DNA of 64,000 nt from Phorcus lineatus (taxonomy: Eukaryota; Mollusca; Gastropoda; Trochida; Trochidae), in contig OV121082.1 of the NCBI GenBank assembly GCA_921293015.1, forward strand, positions 48,752,971 to 48,816,970, in the 5' to 3' direction. The notes below the pieces were generated by a model. The model saw only the letters and a list, made by a program, of their open reading frames with translations, was not told the DNA's origin and searched no databases. Of this stretch, positions 36,763 through 47,392 are shown in pieces. A program made the translations under genes and the position numbers. Every line of letters starts with the position of its first letter. The first letter of the stretch is position 1.

Positions 36763-37093
36763 TTAAAGGGGTAGTAGCACGTTTTTCAGATTTAAAAAAT
36801 GATCTCATGACGATGTAAATAAATGTTTCACCTCATAAAACGATGGGAGCTTATTTTCATCAGAAGAAGTAGTTTAAAACGGACATACTATAATAAATAA
36901 AGCTATGCAAATCTATTTCCCTGCCTCAAATGATTACAAGGTGTTCATGCAAAATGGCTGCCAGTGGTTTTAGCAAGACACTTAGTTCCTCTATGACTAC
37001 AGATTAAAGGGTTGAGTAATAAGATTTTTGACCCTCTGAAGATACAATTTGAAGAAATAAATCTTTCAAGAAATCGTGCTACTGTCCCTTTAA
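36763..37093. mobile_element. MITE family B, well-preserved copy
   Basis: TTAAAGGGGTAGTAGCACG at the left and CGTGCTACTGTCCCTTTAA at the right form a 19-bp terminal inverted repeat with two or so mismatches, flanked by or including TTAA. It is 331 bp long and non-coding. The interior matches 24075-24410. Confidence 0.88.
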
Positions 37094-38190
37094 CTATTAT
37101 ACATCACCTGCACCATAGTTTCATGACTAACAACAAACAAATACATAATACAAAATATTCAGTACCAAAATGATCTGGTCAAGAACAAGGTACAGTTTAA
37201 TTATAATGAATGAACAAATGACACTCAAATGGTTTCTCATTCATATTTACATAATATTAGCAATGAAACAAAAACAGAAATGGTAAATGATGATTTTGAA
37301 AAGACCATACATCAAAATATACCATTGGAATTTCTCAGGATACAGCACACAGGAAGGATGTATAAAACATCTATGTGCATATCTGAATAAAGCCATTCAC
37401 CTACCATATACAGTAAAGATATAAAGCATACCATAAAGTATATATATTAGAGTATTAAACTTTTTATATTATATTATGTATATGTGCATTATTATTTTAT
37501 TGGATCATACATCTCAACATTTGCTCTTAACAGGGGTAGCTCAATTATGAATAACTTTAAAACCTCTGTCCTAATAAAAGCATTTCAGGGTCTACAATGA
37601 AGCCTGATTGGATGCCATCTTAGTTGTGTAATCAGCTACTCCCTATAAAAGCCTACCATTCCAAACGCCTTGGACTTAGTCTTCTCTACAGACACCTTTC
37701 CCCTTTTTAGTGACTGCATCATTGCTTAGGCCTTTGTGAAAACAAATATGTTATCCATGCATGCAGTATTTTCATTGGCTGAAATAATGCAAGGTAGTTT
37801 ATTCAGATACACAATGCCATAAATATTTAGTTTAACGTTATTCTTTTAGAAATGGTAATGCGTTTTAGGCAGACTTGAAGAATAATTTGAGAAGATTCAA
37901 ATATTTGAGTAACTATGGCTGTTCTAATTTCCATATCTAAGAGAAAACATATGAATATACATGAGATCTGAATGGTTTCTACGTTGAACTGCTACTAGGA
38001 GTGATTGTCAGATTTTGAAGGTGTACTACAGGACAGGGTTATATGCATTCAATAGTTAAACTCATATACATAGCTGTAATATTTTCCTCATTTGTTTTTG
38101 TAATTTGTAAACTTCTAGTACTAATCAAACCTTGATACTCTCAGCAACTCAAAATAAGAGCATATATCTTCTTTGACAGGCATTTAGAAG
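37094..38190. other. Intergenic, no gene seen
   Basis: No supported feature. Confidence 0.5.
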
Positions 38191-38380
38191 TTGGTGTAGA
38201 TACTAACACCGTTATCAAGCAAGTGACATTTCGGTGCAGATACTAACACCGTTATCAAGCCAGTGACGTTTCGGTGTAGATACTAACACCGTTATCAAGC
38301 AAGTGAAGTTTCGGTGTAGATACTAACACCGTTATCAAGCAAGTGACATTTCGGTGTAGATACTAACAAGTGATCACTTG
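38191..38380 (-). repeat. 40-bp tandem array of a hairpin-GAAAC motif
   Basis: Four full 40-bp units (38191, 38231, 38271, 38311) and a partial fifth (38351). On the minus strand each reads CTTGATAACG, then hairpin GGTGTTAG-TAT-CTACACC (a 7-bp stem with one bulged T), then GAAACGTCACTTG or a close variant. The array ends in the perfect palindrome CAAGTGATCACTTG (38367-38380), after which the same motif continues inverted on the + strand. The units derive from the 3' end of a Penelope-like element. Confidence 0.9.
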
Positions 38381-38445
38381 CTTGATAACGACACCAAAAC
38401 GTCGCAATGCTGCAATAAAGAAGTTGTAAATCCATATAACTTGTT
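38381..38445 (+). mobile_element. Penelope-like element 3' end, + orientation
   Basis: CTTGATAACGACACCAAAAC, then GTCGCAATGC and TGCAATAAAGAAGTTGTAAA, TCCATAT. The hairpin seen in the array units is mostly deleted here. The AATAAAGAAGTTG tail is shared with the copies at 33.6 kb and (minus strand) 54.68 kb. It forms the inverted partner of the 40-bp array. Confidence 0.6.
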
Positions 38446-39445
38446 TTCTATTAAGAGTATATAGACCATTTGTTTCTTAGTGGTATGCATGTGTTTGACT
38501 GTATTATCCTGCCATAGCAGGTGAGCTTTATTATTTACAAAAAATTTCTTTGATGATGTATCTTAGCTACTCAGTTTCATAATGCTTAATATGACATTGT
38601 ATGCTTTTACCCTCAAAGCAAAACATTTCACACCTCATGTGTCAATTCTGATTTTTTGTTGTATGCATGTAATCACTTTACACTTTCAAGGACACCTTTC
38701 ATCCTGTGGCACAATTTTTCAAGTTGCTGTTTCTTATCAAAATGATAAACCTTTAATCTGAAACTGAATATATGAAGTCTTGACTAGAGACATATTCTTT
38801 CTATCATCAACCTAAAGTGTAATGTAATTCATGTAAATTATATAACTTTCTTCCACCGGCAATGAACTTGACACTAAGAATGCGATGCAAATTCTTATGA
38901 TGAATGCTGTGTGAGCGCGAAAAGAGAACAGTAAAATGAATATCTACACATTCTATGCTTACTTTTCGTGCAAGTCCTGAAGATGACATTTGACCTGTTG
39001 AAGAATGGAACATACAATTACACCCCTACAGGTATACAAAAAACAAAAGAAAGAAAAACATATTCAATGATAAATGAACTTATTTCAAAGATAAAGAAAT
39101 ACTAACTACACTGAAATTTATAATTGTTCATAACTTATGCATTGACAGATCTATACGAGATGGCAATTTGACCATACCTTGAACTAATTTTATTATCATA
39201 TTTATAACATCTTCAATCAAATCAATGTAGAAATCAGTATATGAAGTAAAGTTATATTTTGAATTTTGGACTTGTTAATTTATTGTTATTGGACTTAGGT
39301 AAATCCTTGAAAAACCTGTACACACAGGTTAATCTAGACCAATATTTCTGTCTCCAAATGCTCTGTTCTGGCAAGCGAGCATACTACTCCAGTGGGGGTG
39401 CAATTGGGTAGAGCCTCTCAACCTAAGGTTAAGAGTACTGACTTA
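38446..39445. other. Intergenic, no gene seen
   Basis: No supported gene. The minus ORF at 38807-39013 has no recognisable domain. Confidence 0.5.
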
Positions 39446-39838
39446 GAAGTCCTTCCACAGATAGCATGAGCATGTCGTAAAAATAATTCTTTATAATAAT
39501 TAGATAGTTAACAAAATTTGTATAATATCATTTACCAATCTTTCAGTCCTTCCGCAGATAGTATAAACATGTCGTAAAAAAAATTCTTTATAATAATAAG
39601 ATAGTTAACAAAAATTTTAAAATATCTTTGACCAATCTTTCAGTCCTTCCACAGATAGCATGGACATGTCGTAAAAATAATTCTTTATTATAATTAGATA
39701 GTTAACAAGATTTGTAAAATATCATTTACCAATCTTTCAGTCCTTCTGGAGATAGCATGGTCATGTCGTAAAAATAATTCTTTATAATAATTTGATAGTA
39801 AACAAAATTTGTAAAATAGCATTTACCAATCTTTCAGA
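39446..39838. repeat. 97-bp tandem array
   Basis: Four copies at 97-bp spacing; CCTTCCACAGATAG-type segments start at 39451, 39548, 39645 and 39742. Each contains CATGTCGTAAAAATAATTCT and a TTTACCAATCTTTCAG end. Units differ by small substitutions. Confidence 0.95.
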
Positions 39839-40937
39839 TTTAAAGGTGCATGTATAATAAAAAACTATTTCATAAGGCACATGTCCTCAGTCTACATCAC
39901 ATGGTAACTTGATATGTTGGATGTTGACATTATATTATTGGTCCCTTCATTTCATAAATAGAGAATACACTGGAAATATTGTTATGATTCATAACCAAAA
40001 CAAATAGCGTTGATCATGTTGTTCTTGTGGCAAGTGACATCAGGTTGTTTTTTTCTTTTCTGAAATAAAAAATATACCATTAAAAATTATTGTTTATCAA
40101 TTAATGTTTTACTCATCTCACTATCAACTTACAACATCAGTTTTCATATTCCATATCTAACAGATGAGGTATTACAAATTGATAGGAAATTGATAATTTT
40201 TTTCTTATTCAGAAGCATTACATACCTAAATACAAATATTCTTTGCAACCTTATTACATTAATTGGGCATTACCTTCAAAATATACTTCATAGATTTTAG
40301 ACTAAACAGAATTGAGTTGACAGAAATTACTCAGTAATATTTTACACAATATGATATTTATAGAATCATTTTCAATTAAAAATATTTTCATGCATCCCAT
40401 GTCTTGCAAAGAATATTCAGGCAATTTTATTTACATGAGACCAAAATTGCATTAACTCTGTATAACAATAAATTAATCTTGTTTGGCCTAATGCTTATTT
40501 CAATTTGTGAAATACTAGATATCATATCACACAATCTCATAAATGTCAAAATCTCAAATTAACTAAATACATCTACTTGCCTTACAGAGACCTATGAATG
40601 AATTTTAAGTGGGCGTCAAATATATCCAACATTTTGACTCCACAGTAAAACTGACAAATTCAAAGGTCAAAACAGGCGTAACGATCACCAAAATCATTAT
40701 ATAGATAACGTTTTTATTTTTCACTCTTGGAGTATGTAGGGTTATCTTGCGGACCTCGTTCACGGCAGCCATAACTTATCTTGTCATAAGAATGTCAATC
40801 ATCAAGATTCCGAGTGTACATTCCGCTGCCTCTTGTGAAAAACTCTAAACACGTCAGTATGTCTAATTCATAAGTGACAGATAATCAGATAGGGTGATAA
40901 CCTCTGTGCTCCTGTAAGTTGTGTCATGTCAACAGGA
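39839..40937. other. Intergenic, no gene seen
   Basis: No supported feature. Confidence 0.5.
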
Positions 40938-41380
40938 CTGAAATAGACATACATACCTCTAACTAGACACAGTTTCATCGCTAATTTCCTAACATTGGAA
41001 ACATTGGTATCACCTGGAGTTGGATTTTGGAAACATCTGTAAGATGTGGGTGACTTATAGATGTAACCAGGAGATGTAAAGGAATAGCAGTGAGGAGTTT
41101 TGAGTAATTTTTAGAGTTAAAATGGAGTTGTTTAAGTCACATTTGCCTCATGTTATCTGAAATAGACATACATACTTCTAACTAGACACAGTTTCATCGC
41201 TAATTTCCTAAGGTTGGAAACATTGATATCACCTGGAGTTGGATTTTGGAAACATCTGTAAGATGTCACCGACCTGTAGGATGTAACCAGGAGTTGTAAA
41301 AGAAGTTGTAAAAGAAGATGGGGAGTTTCATTAATTTTTCGACTTAAAATGGAGTTTAAGTCACATATGCCTAATGTTAT
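40938..41380. repeat. 219-bp tandem duplication
   Basis: Two adjacent copies (40938 and 41157 onward) beginning CTGAAATAGACATACATAC and sharing CACAGTTTCATCGCTAATTT, CACCTGGAGTTGGATTTTGG and AAACATCTGTAAGATGT. The second copy has a small extra duplication (GTTGTAAAAGAAG twice). Confidence 0.93.
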
Positions 41381-44300
41381 TAAAGTGTAATACGATTGAG
41401 CAGAACTGACTGGTGCTGAAAAATATCAATAAAAGGCTAATCGGTTCGGTATAGTCATCAAATAAAGGTTAAAAGTTGCGACTTTGATCGATCGGCTCAC
41501 ATCAATCACTCAAAAATTATTTTAGAAATTTATCCAACGAAGCCAGAAGGACTTCATCGTGTTGAAAGTAATTTTTGGGTGTATAACTAGAATTCATGTA
41601 CATTGTATTTATGATTTCAGCTTCTGCACATCAGGCAGCTGTTTGGTTTTCTTCTGATATAATGTGGGCTTACAATATTAAATATTTTTTAACAAAGGTC
41701 TGTTTGAATGATTTTTTTTAGCCTGAATTGGTGTTTCAAAAGGAAAAACAAAACAAAAAGGTGTTTGGAAAAAGTAATTAAACCACATGAAGACATTTAA
41801 AAATAGTGAACAAAAAATGCAATGAATCATAAAATAATTGAGTAACAATTTATATATCATTCCTTTATATTCTATATATCTAGAAACTTTACAGAAATCC
41901 AAAAAGGTTTACCAGGGTTGAGAAAGTATACAATGTCTAACAGTGTCGGAGACAATTAAAAAGAGTAAAGAAAGTTTAGTGGAGTTGTGGAAGATTAAAG
42001 GAAGCCAAATGTCATCACACACAATCTGTATCCTGTGGAGAGTCTTCGAGAGCCGAGGTCTGCCGTATTTATGATAGTGTTAAAACATCTTCATCAAACA
42101 TACAAGATTAGACGAACATTTCAAATGTTTATTGGACTACTTCCAAACCCTTCCCGTCCTGGCACCGACTAGCTTAAGTTTTTATACGGAGAGAAGGTGT
42201 CTGGATCTCAGACAAGTCTTGTGTCTCTTCATCATGAACATTTCACATATGGAGAGAATCACCGCAGAGAAGAAACGGTGAAATCACTTAAAACATCCGA
42301 CAGGAATAGGTTTTCACTAATATGCATTAACATTCATCTGTTTATTGTGATAATTCATTGGAGAGAAATAAAATGAAACACATGGTGGTTGGTTTACAAC
42401 ATGGCATGTATAGCAGGAGCAACTCATAAGAATAGCATGTTTATCTACCTGCTGGTTCCACACCTTACATCACCTGATACTTATAATGTGAATCTGACGT
42501 TTTTAACTACCTGGCTGTCACGCACAGGGCCAGTTAGTTGTGATTACTGTACCATTTGATTGCTGACTCTTACACTGTATACATACTTACTTCAAACCTG
42601 CTGATTCAGCACATTCCAGTTGAGGTCATTTAGCATACCTCAGATTGTGCTTTCTGATTGTATCAGTAGCCATAGGCCATGTCACCTGTAAAGTGTTTCA
42701 GATCATTTCTTCCACCATACCTTCTTTAACCTTCCAAATCCCCCTGCTCAAGCTACCATTTTCTACAGAAATAAATAACATCCCTAGCCCCGAAGACCTT
42801 TAAAAAGACAAATACAAAGTGGATATCAGTAATTTAACCAACACTGACCTACTGTTACCTCACCAGCCCACCCGAAAGGCTAACCACACTCTGCCGATCA
42901 TCTAGGTCTTGTAATGCTTGAACTTTCGATGCACGTTCACCTTCAACCCTTCTCTCTCACAAACATTTATGTTCTCTCAAGCCAAAAATTATTCTATATA
43001 CTTCCAGTTCCACATATATTAGATACCTGGATCCACTAAACACACATGTGTTTCACGATTGTACCATTGGAAGCCGAGAGGACGCCATACTCTCACCTAC
43101 TCTCCTGTTCCCCTTGTAATCAGCTCCACTCACCTTCTCTCCGCCCAGACCCGCCAACTGCAAACCGTGCCCCACATACCTGGCTGTGTTGAGTGATTGT
43201 ATTAGGTACCAGAAACATTAACATATACCTAACAAAAGGCACTAAGGCTGTTTATTTTTAAATTTCATATTTGTTTAAACCTGGCCCCTTTAAATGATAT
43301 TTTCTGAAAAATATGTTTTCTTTAGAGGAAAAAAATTTCTTTAATAATGTTGTCATGTATAAAGTGTAAACTTCATGCAGCCATTTTAGTCTGAACACCT
43401 GTAAATAATATCGGTTAGGAAAATTGATTAATGTACCTTGATCACTTTTATAAATATATATATAAATATATATAAATTTATTTCAATTAGTATGATTTGA
43501 TTTCTTTCCTTGAGATCCCTTTCAATTCCACAAGTACATGTTTATTGTTCATTCCTGACATGTTTTTCTATTTCTAGAGGCCACAGAAACTATCCCCATC
43601 CAAATTTCCCTATAGATGTTCTCCAAATAGCATGGTATTCCGATCTTCTGAACATTCTACCTGAGAATGTGCCCTTTGATTGTATCAGTAGAAAAATGTC
43701 AACTGGTCTCCTGTTAATTGGTAAACTGAAGGGGAAGATACTACCATATTTTATCTGACATTTTTGATCGGCCTTCTGAAACATGCATTGTTTGTGAATT
43801 TACCCCCTACACATTCAAATCCCTAAGACAAAATATGGATGATGCAGTGCTCTGAACTGCAGTCTGACCTGCAAATATCAGCTGAAACTTGCAAACCATG
43901 GGTGCACTTCTCTGAAATTCACCTAAAACTTACTCTCCACAGCAGACTTCTCCACAGCAGACTTCCTGACAGGATTCAAACCCTGAACTCAATCTAAAGC
44001 TGAACCAAACAAACACTGCACTTTTCGCCCCAAAGTAATCCAGGGTAGATATTATCTCTAAGAAAATGTGACTAAATTGACTTTTAGTACAATTGCAACA
44101 TTCATGAAAAATTTAATCAAACCATTCTCCTGAAAGAAGGTAGGGAAGAAAAAAACAGTATTTCCTAAGTATAACACACGTGGTATGCAAATAAATTTCA
44201 TTCCTAGAACCTAAAACACCTAACTGATAATGCCTCCATGAAGCCCCTGAAGCTCATCATTTCCTTTCTCCTCACCACCCCCCTCCCCCCCCTCTTCCTC

Positions 44301-45559
44301 CCCAGAAGGGAGTGGGGGACACCTGTATCTTCTCGGCATACCTGTCTGGGTTTAGTTACCTGAGATTAAACACAGTCTCTCTCTGGCAAATTGAGCTTTT
44401 CAAATGTATACTTGGTAGATGTACGTAGAATGTGAGGCATGTGCAGTCCCAAAGAGGAGCTCTTCTTCAAAGGAGGTAATATTGTTGTGAGAACAGACAT
44501 ATTTTGTTTACATGTCGACAGGTGTCATGCCTATAAACATAAATCTGAAGCATGCACCCACTTACTTCAAAAGATTTTAAATTTTGCATTGCAAAATATA
44601 AAGTATACAATGCTAATTCAAGTTTTTCAAATAAAATAAGTCAATCTTTTTAACCTTGCAAGATTAGTCGTACATCCATTCGAATCTATTTCTAAAAAAT
44701 GATAAACATATCCTTTTTCTCACACACTGCTCCTCCTAAGACTGACACTATCTCTAACAAATATTTTAAAGGTTAAAGGTTTGAATATGATGACTAGAGT
44801 CTGTGGGTTAAACTACTCTCACTATCCCCTCCCCAAGGACTATCATCATGACATGTATTAGCATATACAGATTAGGCAAAACAATCATTATCATTGTGAT
44901 TCATTGTTATTAGGTGAAATCGTCTGAAATTTTGAAAATTGCGTTTTATTGACTTCTTTTATTGCATTAAACTCAACTGAACAACATCCTAAAAGGAGAA
45001 ATGATTTATCATTGATGATTCACATAAAAGGTATCTTAAATCAACATATAGGCTACTTAGAGCAATAAAACTCCAAACAGAGGAATGTGGGCTATTTCAT
45101 GCTTTATAGTCGGCAGGTGACAACTGAAGAAGCCTCCATTAAGGTGAATGATCTGCATACAAAGATGTCAGCCACTCTACACTGAATTGTTTGGAATCCA
45201 GAGATGTATGAATTAAATTTCCAGTAGCAGAACTCATCATTCAGCATTATGCCTTTTATTGTACAACAAAATCAACTTAATTTCTGAACAAGATATTTTT
45301 TTTAAAAAAAAACTCAACTTATTCAAGCATTATGCTTTTTCTAACATGTTATAAATGTACAAATATTGATTTGTATCCACAAAATTTCTTTACAATGATA
45401 TATTTTACCAACTTCAAACATCATCTTCATGTATTCTACCCTTTTTCATATATAAAATATACTTACTCATATTGTAAGAGATAAATTTGCTTTACATATT
45501 ATCATTCAATGCAAAAAAAATAATTTTGGCTCCAGAATGTCAACAAGAGCACAATGAAT
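41381..45559. other. Intergenic, no gene seen
   Basis: 4.2 kb without a supported gene. It includes a pyrimidine-rich run (CCCCCCTCCCCCCCCTCTTC-like, about 44275-44305) and AT-rich spacer. ORFs at 43510-43758 and 44439-44639 have no recognisable family. Confidence 0.5.
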
Positions 45560-45965
45560 GAAATCTTATCCTTCATCTACATTTCTTATATACCCGGATA
45601 CACACAATGCAGGCATGAACTTGAACTAAGTACAAATGACTCGCATCTTTGCCCTTAATTGATTAACTTTCATAGGGAAAGATATATTTACCTTATTTAC
45701 ACACGATAGCCATATGAACTTACAATAAAAAATGATAATCTAAAAATCTTTTCCTACTAAGTCAACACAAAAATGTAAATCAACTTTCTTTTTAATAGAT
45801 AAAGGTATACCCTCGATCACCAGACAATAGAAGCTTGAACTTGTACTAGGTAATCTTTTCAACATTTTTGCCCTAAGAAGCCAACAGACAAAAATATATT
45901 AACTCTCGTTCTAAGAAATATGTACATTATCAACACACAAAGGTGAACCTGCACTGAGTATAGTA
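45560..45965. repeat. Degenerate repeat of about 115 bp
   Basis: Three to four strongly diverged units with recurring elements: TATACCC/CCTCGAT...CACACAATG or CAGACAATAG, then ATGAACTTGAACT or GCTTGAACTTGTACT, then a CTTTTC...CCTA segment. It is readable only loosely, so an ancient tandem array is likely but not certain. Confidence 0.4.
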
Positions 45966-46179
45966 TGTGTCTTACAGTATATTATAACTGACGGAGGATT
46001 CACCTGGTGGGTCTATACAAACACTGTAATGACATTACTCATTCCTTTAGCATTGTTACACTGACGTGGAGGTAGCTACAGGAGTCAGCCAGGGGTCACG
46101 AAGAAAATTCAAACTTTGGAACAATGAGTTTATGGAAGTCAAAGAGGCAGGGAGATTAGTGCATAAACAATATAAGTTT

Positions 46180-46265
46180 ATCATCAAATACAACATATGT
46201 CTAATTCAGTCATAAATCAGTGCAGTGATAAAAGTGCAGCCAACTGTGTTGAAAATTTTTATCAA
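46180..46265. repeat. Repeat D, copy 1
   Basis: ATCATCAAATACAACATATG, TCTAATTC, CATAAATCAGTG and AAAGTGCAGCCAACTGTGTT occur again in order at 46799-46885, 619 bp away. Downstream, both copies continue with GAAAATTT. Confidence 0.9.
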
Positions 46266-46798
46266 AATTGGTATGGAGTTTTTGTTTCGTACATCGATAT
46301 TGAGACATATTCTAATCTAATCATAAAAATTGGCACAGGATATTATAGGATTTAAGCTAAGTTATGATGTATTTATATTTCAAGCAATGACACTTTCATT
46401 AGTCTTTTTTTATTTCATACAACTAAAAGTGATCGGTTAACACAAAATTTTTCAAAATAAATTTTTTTGAAATGTACATAACAAGAATAGGATTGATAGA
46501 CATCATAAAAAATGAAGAACATTTTTCTCAGATTTTTTCATCAAAACATAACCTCATCGAGTATTCATCATTTAATCATTTATCATACCTAAATTTGAAG
46601 TCAAATGTGTCAAATATTAAACCACATAATTGTGCATGTAGTTAATGTTATGGTAATTTATTTATGGCATTAGTCAAGGTATGTGTACACAAAATTTCAG
46701 TATGTTATACCCTTCAATTAAATAATTGCTTTAAATTTGGCACTGCACCCCTCCAAATCAACAGGGGTCACAATGTGGTCAGCTGTTGCTATGTTAAG

Positions 46799-46885
46799 AT
46801 CATCAAATACAACATATGTCTAATTCAATCATAAATCAGTGGGACTTGATAAAAGTGCAGCCAACTGTGTTGAAAATTTATCATT
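46799..46885. repeat. Repeat D, copy 2
   Basis: Second copy of the 86-bp sequence described at 46180, with a 1-2 bp difference in the middle. Confidence 0.9.
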
Positions 46886-47313
46886 GGTGCTAATGGAATG
46901 AAATTTGGCACATTTGAAAGTTTATTACTGAACATTGAACAGTTAATCATCCCTTCAAGGACTGCATCTGTTCAATCATATACAAACGGTTACAACCCTG
47001 GCATGCCCATATGTTTTGAAGTAGATTTCTACATTTCGTGCACAAGAAACCATGGCATTAAGACAGAGGTAGTATAGAAATTTATGACGGAGCTACCTCT
47101 GTTGGGAGAGAATGACCTTCTGGGAGCCTAGGGGAGCCCATGTGAAGTGTTTTCAACTAAAAGAATCCACTATAGACACTACATAGAAATCATCATCATA
47201 GATTGTTATATGTGTATGTGTTCTAAGCGGAGTATTTTGTTAAGTTTTGAAATGAAATTGCTAACCTACCGAAAGTAGGAATTTGAGTTACCTTGATCAC
47301 TGAAGCATGGAAT

Positions 47314-47392
47314 TCACCCGAGACCGACATCAAGGCACATCATAACAACGAACCCGAGGATAGCGCCCCATGATGCTAACTTGCCGTTACCG
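47314..47392 (-). CDS. SLC39A11: SLC39A11 coding exon 9 (terminal)
   Basis: [20 protein letters not shown] then LDVGLG and TGA. Acceptor ACAG. The split codon gives Cys316, where the human sequence has Ser. The 3' UTR lies below 47314; the nearest AATAAA-type signal I see is at about 46920 (reverse TTTATT), which is weak evidence. Confidence 0.94.

Noticed and set aside
38940-39010. CCTGAAGATGACATTTGACC as another Penelope-like hammerhead motif
   Set aside because: The core CTGAAGA fits but no GAAAC follows a stable stem and no tail motif is present, so chance is likely.
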